64,000 bases of DNA from Cygnus atratus (taxonomy: Eukaryota > Chordata > Aves > Anseriformes > Anatidae), in assembly GCF_013377495.2 (NCBI RefSeq), contig NC_066382.1, positions 6,138,001 through 6,202,000 of the forward strand. Reading direction: 5' to 3'. Below the pieces are notes generated by a model. That model was given only the letters and a program-made list of their open reading frames with translations, did not search any database and had not been told where the DNA came from. A program made the position numbers and the translations under genes. The first letter of the stretch is position 1. Each line of letters begins with the position of its first letter. This document shows positions 49,161 through 62,900 of the stretch, in pieces.

Positions 49161-52100
49161 CAGTGAGCACAACATTAAGATGTCCTTAACTAACATCTGT
49201 GGCTGATGCTTGTCTTATATTGGCAAACACCGCCAAGATTTTACATGAAAACAGCATTCTCATCTGACATTGCTTTTACAGAGCACAGTAGCTTTATTTT
49301 TTACTGGCTGCCTGATTAAAAAAGGAAAAAAAAAAGGCACAAAATTCATAGCTTCCTCTGCAGTGAATGCTTGGCTCTATTTAAGCCATGCTGAAGGTAC
49401 AGATCCTGGTCTCGGCGTTGTTGGTGCTTTACTGAAAACTTCTCTTGTTAGGGAGCAGTGGGCAGAAACCCCTTTCCAAGAGGTGCTTCTGAGCACGTCT
49501 TGCCACCCCCTTTCCCATCCCTGGCAAACCTCCATGGTCCCCATGACCGTGCTCAAATGCAGCTGTCTGCAAGGAACGACCTGTGACACCTCTCGTCCCT
49601 GGAACCACGGGCATCAAAGGTGTACCCGAGATGTTTTGGCTTGTTCCCAAGAAGCTGGCAGGAGATCTTGATATTAAAGCTTGCTCAGTGCTGCAGGAAC
49701 ATCGCTGCTGATGTGCCCCATCGCTACCCTCTGTGACAGCTTTGAAAGCTGAAAGACCAAAAAGGGACCTTTGGAAGCAGAGGGACATTTCCCAGGGCAG
49801 GTGTAGCAGCCTTGGCATCTTTGGCTAGCGCTGCAGTTCCAAAGCAAGCAGCTTAAGAGTTGTTTTGAACTCATCCAGATAAAATTCTTCAAACAGAAGC
49901 CAAGTCTGGGGAATATTTTCAAAACTCAGCCTCTCTGTGATTTCCTAAAGTAATTCTTTCAGCGTGCAAAGTTACATTCACACAAATGGCATCCGGTCTG
50001 AAACGGGAGCTGAAGTGGTCCTCGGATTCTTCCCGTGTGGTTAAAAATATGATAAAGGAAGCAGTTCCCATGATTACAGACTTGTTAAAACCCCTATGAA
50101 TAATGCACTTGAGTTGCTGGAAAAAAGCAGTGGCAGTGATGCTGTTACTCATCTGAATGCATGGAATTGAAGGCGTAATTATAATTTTTCCGCCGGTTGC
50201 ATCTGCCATGGCTGTGACACTGCTGGGTGTGAGCTGGACCAGACCCCCTCAGCTCCAGGCTGTCCGCTCCCTGGGCAGGATTCATCAGAGCTCTTTCTTT
50301 ATTAATAGTTGGAGTGAAAAGGCTATCTGGAAAGTGCTCTGATATCTTCCTCTCCTAATTCTCCTCCTTGGTGAAGGAGCCCTAAATCAAAGTAATTGCT
50401 GCTCTGTAGGCATTCCCCTCCCCAGGCTTTCTTTTGCCAGGTTCATTCTCTGCCACGCTGCTGTCCCAGTAAAGCTGGTGCTGCAGGAAAAGCCAAATTC
50501 CTCCTGACTGCTTGGTTTAAACTTGGAAATAAAGGCTTCAGAGCTTCATTGCAATCGGTAGCCACTGTCCTTGCAGCCAAACCGTGGACCTGCTCTGCCA
50601 GCAGTGCCCTGTGGTCAGTTCCTTGCCAAACCCTCCAGACACACCTGGATCTTTTGTCTGGACTGGAGAGGAGGAGTGAGATCTCACTGCACAGAGCACA
50701 GGTGGCCAAACATTGCTGTGTGCTGCAGGAAAAACAAGCGGGCTTTGGTAGCAGGTACTGCAACAGAGGCTTTGTATATGTGCACATCTCAAATGAGAAC
50801 CGAAGAAGGGATTTTTTAAAAAGGGATTAAAGGGGTTTTAAAATAATGTTTACAGCGAAATGTTGCATGGAATAACTATGCTCTCCTCGCTCATCTTGTT
50901 GATGCAACCCTCGCTGTCAAATCCAAAATTATTAGCAGACCCAAATCTCACTGCTGCGCTTACATTACTCATATGATAGGTGATGACTCTGCACAAACAA
51001 GAAAAGAAGCCAGTCCTACAGCTATATTAATGTAGCTGCTCCGCTGAAAACACAGGAAAAATGCAATGTTTGCAAAAGGGGGCAGGGGGATTGATAGTGC
51101 AAGGGATTTTGTTGTGGCACATTTGAGAGTAGTGCACACAATGGAGAGTGAATAAAGACCTTATAAAAATACTTGGCAGCAACTCCTTTAAATCTTTCAA
51201 GGTATGAGTTTCTTATTTTAGTTGATTTACTGGTCTGACAAAGAAGTAATCATCATTAATCAAAATAACTCACTCCTACTCTGGATCTGAAAGCCGAAGT
51301 TAGATGAAGGTCATGGAAAAGAGATGATAAACTAGCTTGGGGCATTTAATGGTTTGAGTTTATTAGGGAGTCCATTCTAGAGGGGAAACAGGTTTTGCAA
51401 ATGCTGATTATTTTTTAAATGGATTTTTTTTTTTTTTTTAAAAAGTAAGGTTCACATCTACAGCAGATGCACAGACGTGATGTTCTTAAATATGCATGAA
51501 GGAGTGATTTCCTGACCGGTTTTAGTAGGAACAGCTACCGTATTGGAAAGCATTTTGTGTTCTCCTGGAGGCAGAGAGGAAAGTAGAGATTTGGATAAGA
51601 CGTTCAGGAGCTGAGAAGCGGTAGGGTTCTGCAGGTGCCAAGCCGCATTTTTTGAGGCAACTTGAGCAACTATGGCAGTGACGCTTCTGAGAATCTCTCT
51701 TGTGCGTAAATGAAGTTTCTGTCTTGTGCAGAAATCTGTTTCTGTTTAGGTAGGAGCCTTGCCTTGTCTTTCAGTGGTGCAGTTTCATTGCTGCTTTCCG
51801 TGCCCTGCTCGGGTTGCTCCAGTCCACGCCACATCCTGCCGAGGAGGACCCCGGTAGGCACCTTACTGAGCAGTTTGCTGGGGGCTGAGCCCCAGAGAAG
51901 AAGCTGAACAGGCAGTAGCCCGAGAAACCTTCCAAATGCTCATGCTAACGGCTCTTAGTGAGTTCCTTGTTTTGCCTTGCAAGACACCGTGATAGCTAAA
52001 ATATTACTGGTATCCAGTGTGGAAGTAAGAGGGTAATACCTAAATTCACCCAAAAGCAATTGCCTGGAGCAGTGAGGGCTACCAGTGCCTGCAGATAACA

Positions 52101-55100
52101 TCAGTCCATGTTTTGGTACCAGAGTTATCAGTAGCTGTTTTGCCAGCAGCATTTACTGTTAAGAAACTAACTTGAGAGCTGGGTACTGCGCTGGGGTAAC
52201 ATAATGTGTGACTTTAGCTGTGATGAAGGGATAAGTCCCTCAGAAATTTTATTTAAAGCCAACCACTTTGTGATTGATGAGGTTTGTTTTCTGTTCTCTA
52301 TTCTTCCTCCCCCATGGACACATCAGATGAGTCCACACCTTTTCATTTAAAAGCTTCCATGAGGTATTTGAAATTTCTGAAGAATACGTGTATACATTTT
52401 TTGCTTGCATAACCAGTGACACGGACACTCCTGGGGTCTGCAAGCACTCACGGGAAACAAACTGCAGATCAGCTCCCAAATCCTGGGGACCAGGCCAACA
52501 TTATGAAAGCTGTAAGTTATAATATAAATAGCACACACCTATCTCAGCTCATGAATTAAGTTATATTTCCAAGAGATCTCTTGTGGCAGCCTACTAAAAT
52601 AATATATTATGTGCTCAGAGGCAGCATTTGCCTTATGCACTGAAAGGGGGATAATTAAAGGCTTCTCAAGTCCCCAGCGTGCCGGCAGCTGTGGGGCCGT
52701 GCGGGCAGCAGCTCCAGGACCCACACGTGTCTCTCCCGCAAGGACAGAGCCCATTACACAGCACTTGTGGGGAATAAACCTGGAGGGCGAACAGCTTCTC
52801 TGCTCAGGATAAATACGTAGAAGTAATCCACTGGGAATCACGCAAAGAAGTGGTAGCAGGTGGCAGCACTTCTTGTCGCCCTTCAGAATATATGTTTAGA
52901 GGCAAAATGGAGAGGAGGAGCCAATTAGTGGGATTACTGAGCTTCAAGAGGCAGGTGCTGGCATTCCAGCTAGGAAACTGCTGCTTCCTATTCGATGAGG
53001 TGCAGGTGCTTTGTATACAACGCAGGCTTTGGCCACCACGTTTGGTTAATTGCAGAAGCAGAGGACAAAAAGAAGTAAGACCTGATGGTGGCTTGCTTCT
53101 CAATGAGCAGAGGACCCATCGGACAGCATTAAAGCTCGATAAAAATGAAATTTTCAGGAGTGAGCAATTGTGTGTGTTCAGTGTGGCAGCCATGAAGGTG
53201 ATGTGTCCTATGCAGTGGGCAACAGGGAGATGCTGAGAGCTTGTGTACTGTAGTTCTGCTGTGTAAGCGATAAAATGGCAAAAGGGCCTTGGCTCTGAGC
53301 AGAGTAATAGAATTGTAGACATACGTTCCTATGTAAAATGTAGGAAAATGAACAGCTGAGAACAAACCCATGGGTTAGTACCAGGCCAAGAGGCTGAACT
53401 AGAAATCCTTTAGCTTGTCTGGCTGCAGCTCTTGCTCGATCCCAGCTGCCTTTCCCTGGCTGCGAAGCAGATGTCTTCCCAGGCAGGGTGCTGGCAGCGA
53501 GACCCAGCCAGCACTTGGGAGGGCAGGGGAGGCGCGGAGCCTGGCTCCTGCAGGATGAGCGGGTTCTGCAGAATTCAGCAGCAAGCTGTCCTGCACGGGG
53601 AGGGAGTGCCCTTGATGGAGGTGCAAAGCAATGGTTCATGCGGCTTGGTCACAGGTTACAGCCTGAAAACCTTTGCCACGGGGAAGAGGCAGAACGGTGG
53701 AAAGGAGCCATGCATGGCAAGGGGAATTTCTGGGAAAATAAGGATGCTGTGTGCTTGGCTTGCCTCTGGCCGTGCACGCTCTGCGAGGGATGGCAAACGG
53801 AGCCAGCGCTGGCCAGGACCTGAACGTCAGTTTTCAATTACTCTGGGATCAATAAAAAGCGAAACAGGGAAATAACTTTGCTGAACTGTATTTTGGGGCA
53901 TTCAGGCTATGTTTCTGGTTAGCGAGGTGGCAACGCTGAACATTTTGGAGTTTCTCTGCTGTTAGTACTGGCTGGGTGCTGCAGTTACCCATCTGCTTGG
54001 CTGTGTCCTGTTTTCCGGTGCGTAAAAGTCCTGTGGCTTTCAGTTCTGCAAAGGATGCTCTGCAGCAAGCAGCCTTCTTCCGAGAAAGCAGAGCTCCTGC
54101 GGCCTAAGTAAGTGCCTCAAATGTATTAACGGGATTGTTTCTGGCTATTTTAAGTTGTGGTCGCTTGGAACTAAGGGAAAATAGAACTGGTGGTCAAATG
54201 TGGTTCCAATATAGAAATAGTTGAGTTTCCTGGCATGTTGCTGGAGCAAATCTGAAGTCAATAGTTTTGAAAAGGTTGTAGTATTTATAAGAATTGGCAT
54301 TTTGGAGATAAGAGACGGAATGGTTACGGTGTATAGATACATGTTTTTTTTTAATAGAAACATTTTTTCACGCTAGCATTTACATACAGACGTACAGATG
54401 TTCAAGACCCAAGTCCAGACTTTGAAGGCTGACACAGGCGACTCACAGCGAAGGCAGGTTTTGTTAGAAGCTGTACATGAGCTTGGAAGAAAAGGCAGCA
54501 AGGAAGAGAGAAGGGCTTCTGAAGTGAAGGCAGATCTCTGGAGCTTTGGATGACCTTCGAAAATGGGTGGACGCTTGGGCTCGTTATCATTAGACAGTGA
54601 CTCGAGTTATTAAAGGTGAACAGATTGCGGGCACTGAAAAAGGCTGCATTTGCCCAGCCCCTTGACTTTCTGTGGTTTCTAAACAGCGCTAGTAACTGGG
54701 AGCAGATGACAAAGTCCCTGAGCAGAAGGATGGCTCAGTAAAAAGCTGCACGAGAAAGAAGCCTCCTGGGTACATCGAGGCCGATAACAAGGGTTTTAAA
54801 CAATGCCTCGCTCTGTAGGTGTCACAAAAAAGAGGGCAGCCAGAAGGCAGTTGTGTTTCTGGCACAGGCTGGTTGCGAAGCACTTGGTGGTATTACAGTT
54901 CTCCATCGCCTCAGGCAAAGGAGGTTAACTACGATGCCTAGGATAGAAATCTCAGTGCTGCGCTCTTTGTAAAAATGAGAGATCTAAGCAATGCATTTTA
55001 AAACCAAATCCCCAAACCAGGGAACAGCTGGAGGTACTTGTGAATGAGCCAGGTTGAGGAACTGGCAGAAAAGTTTTTGAGAGTTTCAGAGCCTCTCGTA

Positions 55101-57178
55101 AGGAGCTGAACCGAGAGCTGGATCTGAAATGAAAAAGTCCAGAGAGCAGCCAGAGTGGTGGAAGAGCCATAATTATCTTCTAACAAAGCAATTAAAATCT
55201 GACAAGCAAAGGCAGTCTTGGGCAGCGGAGTGAAGCTGATGGAAGTGGATGGGGCTCCGAGTGTGAGTTTCACAGCGAATCCAAAATACGTGGGGGAACA
55301 AAGTGCCTGAAGCCAAAACCTGGGTGACATTCAGGGTGAGTTACAACCCATGGAGCTTCGCTAAATTATGAGCACCTCCCAAAATACCCAGAGAAATAAG
55401 AAATGGTCTCCTACCTGGGTCTTCCACTGGCCACTTCCAGTGGCCCAAAGTGATTTAGCTAAAGACTATTTTTTTGTATTATTTTATTTTTTTCCCAGTA
55501 CCCTGGCCTTGCTTGCACTTTGGGATTCAAGAAGAGCAGGAAAGCCATTCTGCCATTTGCTATGGCTTAACTAAGCCCTGGTAAAGAAAAGTAGTTTTAT
55601 TTTGCTCTTGTCTCTCAGATGTGAGAAGAACACTATATATGTGTGTGCCTGGCTGCTTTTGCTCTATGGCTGAGCCCCACCAACTGGCTAAGGTGTGAAA
55701 ACCCAAAAAACCAAAACCACATACGGCCCGTTGGCCATGTCTGACATGGCACCATGTGCGAGCTCCACGTTTTCTCACGTTTGATAAATCTGGCATGGCT
55801 CCTTGCAGATCTGGATGAACCGTACGTGCAGGTTGACTGCACAAATGAATTTAATCATTTGCACAAAGTCTGTTTTGCTTCTCCACAGAGTAAGGATGCT
55901 GATCTTATTATTATATTTCTTTGCTTTAACCGACAAAGTGTATCTTGTTGGTTTTTGAATAATTAATGCTATGGAATTCGGCTTTGATCCAGCAACATGC
56001 CAGGAAATGCTGGGCTATCCAATCTACTGCAAAACAGCGTTTTCTAGTGCATTATTTTTAATCTAATGCTGTAATGTGGAGAGCCCTGCAGTGCATTGGC
56101 TAATGCGGCTTCTTCTGTCTCTTCATCACAGCGGTTGCCTTGTCCCTAACCTGTGCGAGCTACAAATCCCATTAGCTTAAAAGCAACATCATCCAGCTTG
56201 CAAACTCCAACCTGTGTTCGGCTATTAGATATCTATATATTGTCAGCTTATAATTGGGGTGCTTTAAAACCTGCTGGAGCAGCAAAACACCATCAGGTGG
56301 GAAGCTTGTACACGCTTGGCGCCATGGGTTTTGCCAGGCAGCTTCCCATTTAGATCGCTGACTGCTCAGATCTCTGCAGGAAAGGTCATGAGAGCTGAGC
56401 AGGACTTACCTGGGAACTGACCACAAGGGAAATCCTGCCTTTATTTTCCAGAGGAGGGAATATTAATAATGATACCATGCTCCTCTGACTGTCTGGGGAT
56501 ATAGCAAACAGGGAACACAGTCAATAATGTAGTCAAATAGATCAATATAATCCATAACATAATCAACCCCCCCTCTTTTCCCTGCTGTTTGTTGTATGTA
56601 GTGTCAAGAGCAATGAACAGCTCGTTATCGAATAAATGGACGTATTTTGCTCTTCGTTTCCTATAGAGCAGTTAGGTGGTTAACTTTTCTAGCTTACCAC
56701 CCTTTGACGCAAGGAAAATAAATTTGGCTTAGCACCTTAACAGTTAATTTTTAAAGACATCGTTCATTAGAGCAACTTAAAGAAAATCCAAATCAAATGA
56801 GCTAAATAAGAATGGGATCTCTTCTGCGGATTTATAGGTGGCAAACTAAAATATCAGAGGGTCATGTATTCATCTGTCAATGCATAATGTAATTAGACAA
56901 GATAATTGGGTGAACTAAGGTTTTACTGAGGGCTGAAAAATGTATTAACTTTACTTCATTAGCTTTGATAGCAGTGCACTGTTGTTGGAGATGGGTGTGA
57001 GCTGCAAAACTGAGTCTGGATTTAGATTCAAAGCAAGAAATTTTCCAGTGAGGAGCATGCATCCAAGCAGGTTTCAGAATGTCCTAGGCTCAGCTTACAG
57101 GAGAAACAGGATCCTAAGTTTGTCTTCTTGGTTGAGGAAGGTTCAATAACTGAAACGGCAGGGGCAGTTGTGAATATG

Positions 57179-57201
57179 AGGAGATATTGTGAATATCTCC
57201 T
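57179..57201. repeat. Perfect 10-bp inverted repeat, 3-base loop
   Basis: AGGAGATATT and AATATCTCCT flank GTG. The word GTGAATAT occurs twice nearby (57170-57177 and 57189-57196), so part of the symmetry may come from a local duplication. No known element or small RNA is recognised. Confidence 0.6.
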
Positions 57202-59860
57202 AATTCAATCAACACTTTGCAAAAATCCCAATGAAGTAAATAATCTGTTCACTTCCATAGCAGCTTTCACTGTGGTGAAAACCTGGGCTCTACTTCTACC
57301 TCTTCTACCTTTTTTTTTTTTTCTTTCTTCTCTAAGAAGGGTTATGAAAACCATCTAGAGATCTTATACAGGGCCCCAAGCAGCAGGAAGACATGGAGAC
57401 TGGGGCACTTGTTTTGTGTCCTTTCTTCTGCATGTTTAACAGCCCATCCCAATGCTTGTATCCTTGCATGTGTTCATGGCTTTACGTATTCCCTGCTCTC
57501 ATTTTTCATAGCTGGCATGTTTCAGGTATTAAATGTGAAATGGTGGTCACAGACCATGTAGGAAAAAAGCAAAAGTGAAGTCAGCAGGAAGGTTTAGAAT
57601 TGCCACTGAAATAAAAAGCATGCTGCAGTACTCAACGATGAAATATTAAATGATGTCATGGCAATTGTGTTAAACTAAAATAAGCCAGCACATTTAATTT
57701 ACGCTACCCAAGCTTTCTGTTCACCACGCACTGGAAGTTCTGTGGTAGTAATCAGCCAGCTATATTCAGAGGAAATTGTTGCTTTATGGTTTAAAGTAGA
57801 AAGACTCTTAGATAACCACATATTGCCTGCAGCAGGACCCTTCTTTAGCACGTTCTGTGTCTGGAGAAGGGAGCAAATAGCAAAAAAATTAAGGGAGAAA
57901 TTGAAGAGCAATGGCCTTGAACTGATGTAGGTCCCTAATTCAGCGAAGCACTCAAGCGCATGTTTAACTTCTAATCTCTGTCAGCTTTGATGAAGGGGTT
58001 GTGAACCCAAAAGCTTTTCCACTCTTTTTCCAGTTATACCAGCTGGTCTAATGACAGATATCACTGCAGCCTAAAGCTTAGCTTCTTATATCTGCGGACC
58101 ATCACCTCAAACAATGTTGCTCCTGCCTTAGGCAATGCAACCTGCCAAGACACATTGATTATTGATGCTTATTGCTTACTGATGCTTATTGATGCTGCCA
58201 GCACAGGCTCTTCTTGGACCTGATTTCCAGCATCAGGAGCAAGATTGTCTGGGGTCCTTTTTGCTGAAGTAACGTAAACACCCTGTTTTAATGTTCTAGC
58301 CGAGGACAGAGAAGAGTTATTTCTCATAGCCGTGGGCTTCCAAGTTAATCAAACAACGGTGTGCATCATCGTAGCGGGTTTGTTACTGCAATTTAAGCAC
58401 CACGTAGGAACAGCCACCAATGACGGAAAGAATGAGCCATTGAGAATGAGCCTGAATTCCCTCAAGGCTTAGCATTTAAGGTAATTATTGCACTTCTCCT
58501 TCATGTTTCATGTTTGGGAAGCTCTTGGATAATTACGAAGTTCAGAAGGAAAAGCACATGAATAGAAAATTTGTGTTTTTTTGAGATGGCTTTAAAGGTG
58601 GCTTTTTGTCTGGCGTGAGCCGTTCTATTAAGCTAGTAGACAAGAAGGCAGCCTGGTCACTCATAAATACAGCCTGAGCCATTTACAGCCCCTGCGTAAG
58701 CTAATACAATGAGCAAATGAAGGGATGTCGTGCCTCAGCCGTGCCGAGCTGGTGTGGCGTGGCTGCAGACGATGCCCATGTAAGGCACCGGAGAGATGGC
58801 ACCGCTCAGGGGAATGAGGATGGAAACACAGCCCCATTCCTATGGAAAACCTGGCAGCAGGTAAGAAGGATGGCAGATAAACCAGGGGGATGAAAACCAA
58901 GTGCGTCCATAAAGTCCCATCACTGACTCTAGCTGCAGAGGGGGAAGTGTCGGGCTCCATCCCAGCCAAGCACGTGGCTTTGGGAGAGCTTTCAGCGCCT
59001 GAGGACATCAGTGGCAACTGCTGAGGTTAACAAAGCATTTATACCCCGTGCTTTGGGACACCTGTCATAATAGATTATGCGTTGGATAACCCTGAGCACC
59101 ACCACCAACGCGCATTTCCAACACTCAGGTATCATGAGCTGTTCCTGATTTCTCCCTGAGAGTGCAGGAGGTTTTGGAAACCACTGCTTTGGTAAAGCTC
59201 TCCAGTAGGAGCTGGATGATGACATGTGGTGCTGTGAAACCTAGAATTTGAACATGCCAGGTTAATAAACACCAGCAAGTTGCTATAACTCAGAAATTTA
59301 AGGCCTTAATTTTCACAGTTGGGCTGCTAGGTCTAATTAAGGCTGGTGGTGCAATTTGCTGGTTGGAGAGTAACTGCCTTGTTTAATTTATCAATGGCTT
59401 TTGCTAACTTTGTTTATAAAAAGTGCCTGCCATATTTTTTTGGTAGAAAAGACAACCCCTGACAAACTGGATAATGCGCAGGGGAGCAGGGGATGAGCAC
59501 TGTGGTCTCGCCAGAACTGGAAACCAAGGCAGGAGCTTGTCTGGGGCTCTTCAGCAACAGCAAAGTCTGAGTTTCTCCCTAACAAACCTCTGTTTAGGGT
59601 CGGAGAGCCAATGTACCCAACCTGTTCAATCCTACAAGCAGGAGCTGCGTGTTAGCTCCTGTATGTCAGCTCCTGGTTGTTCATCCTTTGTTCCCAGAAA
59701 ATTTACGTTATTGTGTGTTGGGAACTTGAAGGCCTTTGTTTGCTAGGATCCCATGACACCACGTGGGGAAAGCTTTAGGGGAAGAGCCCCTCCTGATCTC
59801 CTCACACAGCAGTCTCTGAGCAGCCTTGCAGATTTCTGCCACCTGTCATATGTGGGGTGA

Positions 59861-59910
59861 CCATGTGAGGGACCATGTGAGGGACTTTGCTCCATGTGAG
59901 GGACTTTGTG
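59861..59910. repeat. Short direct repeat, three copies of CCATGTGAGGGA
   Basis: CCATGTGAGGGA occurs at 59861-59872, 59873-59884 and 59892-59903. The last two copies extend to CCATGTGAGGGACTTTG. The spacing (12, then 19 bases) suggests two successive slippage events. Confidence 0.9.
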
Positions 59911-62900
59911 CTGTGCACAGCGCTGCAGAGCACCTGGAGCTGCACCCATGGCCTTCACGCATTGCAGGGAGTTTGCTGGATCTCAAAGAGATATAACTAA
60001 AGTCCACAATGGGTTGTTCACTTTTATAGATAGGAATATTGTTAAGTAGAATTGGTACTTCGCTGTTATCTTGGGTACTTCTCTGATGTATTTGCAGGCC
60101 ATTGCATCAAATCCTGTGGGCAGGTTACTGACAGCCGGGTGCAGATGGCTGCAGTTGTCAGAGGGTGAGAGAGGTGGCCTTCTGCAACGCTGTTCCCCCA
60201 GAAGAAATATAGGATGTACAGGCAGTGTAAATGGACTCCAACACTCCTGCGTAGCACTTGTTAACTATAAAAATTTCCAGAACAGCTTTTATTTGGCATT
60301 ATCAGCTTTTCTAATCACCTCCCCTATTAGGAGATCACCTGGGAGAAGAAAATGACACTAAAGAAAACTTGCCTGAGCTGGTTGGTTAGGTTACAGAGCT
60401 GCTCCAATTCAGGAGGTAGATATCATCTCTCTTACCTTCCTCTCTGCAGAGTTATGTCCACAATAAACCTGTTCTTTTTAGCCTTCAGGTAATCAAATAC
60501 CTGCTGCTAAGTAAGTCCCCTGCATTCTGAGCCTGACCTCTCTGTGTGTGCCAACTGCCTGTTTTTAGCTGGCCGATGGTTAGTTCCTCATACCAGGGTT
60601 AGGGCTGGGCAGCCCCTATTTCTGCAGAAATAGGTTCGACACCGTGCTCAACCTGCCTTTGGTCAGCCACGATCACTGTGCCACACGCACACAAAGTGCC
60701 TTGGTATCAGCTGCACCAGAACAAGAGCCCTGCAAAGGGACCAGGAACCCCTAGCTTTGCCAGGAACACCGTGCCACGTTGTCATTTGGCTAAAAAGCCC
60801 GTTGCACGGTGAGAAGTTTGAGCTGCAGAGTTCCAGTCGCTGCCCTGCTGTTGCCAGGGGGACCTGTCCCCGTCCGGATGGGTTGGGGAGGTTGGGGCTC
60901 CTCTCCTGCATCCCTCCGGTCGTGCTCCCTTGTCAAGCAGTCCCCTGCTTGGCTGAAGTTTGGCCGTGCATATGCTTCAGGGACTCGTTGCGCTGGATTT
61001 CCCTTCGATGGTAGACCTCTAGGTCCTCATTTTTACCCAAGGAGCTAAATATCGGGCATCCGCGGTCTGAGCACCCACTGCTCCGGGGGCAGTCAGTGGG
61101 GAGCCGCGCATACCGCACGTTTCGGAGCCCATTCAGCTTTGATTTGCATCTGGTATCTAGGGCAAACCCCGAGAAGTGTTGTGTTTCTTCCAGTCTCGCT
61201 GATGTCTGTGATTTTATCCGAAAGTCTCCTTGTATTTGGTGTTTTTTTTTTCCTTAACGTTCCAGCTTTGGCTGTCAATTGATCGTGTCAGGAGTGAATC
61301 ATTTAGTTAAAAATAAAAGCCCGTGTCCCCTGAAACGTTGAGCAGCAGCTGAAAAACACAAAAGCTGGGAGGAAGAGGGAAGAAGAATCTCAAGAAAGCG
61401 GAGCTTTTGATTGCGAAGCTTTCCTCTAGCCAAAAAGCGGAGGCAGAGCAGGCAGTGCCGAGCAGCTCTGGAGGTGGGTGGGGGTTGTGTAGGGGTTTCT
61501 GGATGGTTCCTCGTAGTTTGGAAAGGCTGGATGGCTGGGTTTTGCAGTAGGTGAATGAGAAAAATGTGGGGTTTGTAAAAGGTAAATGAGGTTTCAGCAA
61601 GGAAGTAAGGAACTGGGAGAGTTCCCCTGGGTGCACACTGGGAGCACTGGGCCAGCCCCGCAGCAGTGCTGTCTCCACGTGCGTGTGTTCCTTTGCCAAA
61701 TCTCCGCAGCAAAAGCCTTAGAACGAAGAAATGCAGAACGTCTGAATGAGCTTAAGTGTTTTTCTGTGGGAAGCACTGAGCTACCTCCCTGGGTGGGAGT
61801 ACGCTGCGAAACAATGCAAAGGTAACCAGGGCAAGCAGGGTGCAAGAAGCTCCTTCGGAGCATTTTGTAGCACTGGTGGGGATAACTGATGGGTGAAGGG
61901 GGAAAAAAGCAGCTCTGCACCTGCTCAGGGCTCTTGGGTGCTGTGCTCCCAGCAGCGTACGAGGAGAGTAGCTTGGATTACAGCTGCATCATTGCAATCC
62001 TGCACTTGGTTACTGCAGTGAGAGACTGCTGCAGGCAGGGCTGCTCCTTGGAAAATGGCTGGTTTGAGGGCATCCAGCACAATGGAGAATAGCTGGGAAC
62101 ATTTCTTCTCCTCTTTCTTTAGGAGGCCATTTGCCAGCTGCAGATGCCCTTTGGGACTGCCTTTCCTCCTCCATTGCATTCCAAATAATCCCAACTATTT
62201 GGAGACAAATGGAAATTTCTGGCATGAGAACGAAAAGTAGATGCTCAGGGCCCCTTGCAAGTAGCAGTCATGTAATTTGCTCACAGATCTCAAAGCCTTT
62301 GAGGAGATAAATTGCTATTTTTTAAAAGGGAGGAGAAGCGTCCTGCTAAGTCACGACCATGGATTCAAGGCTGCTTCTGGCTTTTTACACTCCACAGCAA
62401 TGCCATAGTACAATGGTGCGTGGTTTGGGGACTGATCTCACTGCATGCAACAAAAACCTCTACTTTGTCACCCTGTGCAGACCCATTGAGCATTACGTAT
62501 TTTGCAAGGGGTATGTAAGCCAGGGTTAGTAGTGTTCAAGGGCTCTGCTGTTCCCATGCAGTCTATTTGTTTGGATGCTTCCACTGAAAACCCATAAAGT
62601 CAGTGAAAGTAAACCAGGCTAAAAAGGTCAAAAGTCATGTTAACAATTTCCTCCATCTTCCTTAAGCCAACCGAAATGATAAGACTCAAGCATCTCATTA
62701 TGTAAATGCAAAGAGATGATTCTGAAATTAACTGGCTTCATTGCTTGGACAGCTCTTTAAAGCCAAAACCAACGTTTCTGCTCAACTCTTTGCACTTTCA
62801 AAATAGTGGGTGAAGACATGATTTTGGCAGAATTATGCATTTGTCTCCCCTTTCCTTCAGTTGAACTGAGAATCTGTTTTCCATCCCTTGTGTTCGGAAA

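Noticed and set aside
52804..53322. 172-codon open frame on the minus strand
   Set aside because: Serine, threonine and leucine-rich random translation without a domain; overlaps other frames.
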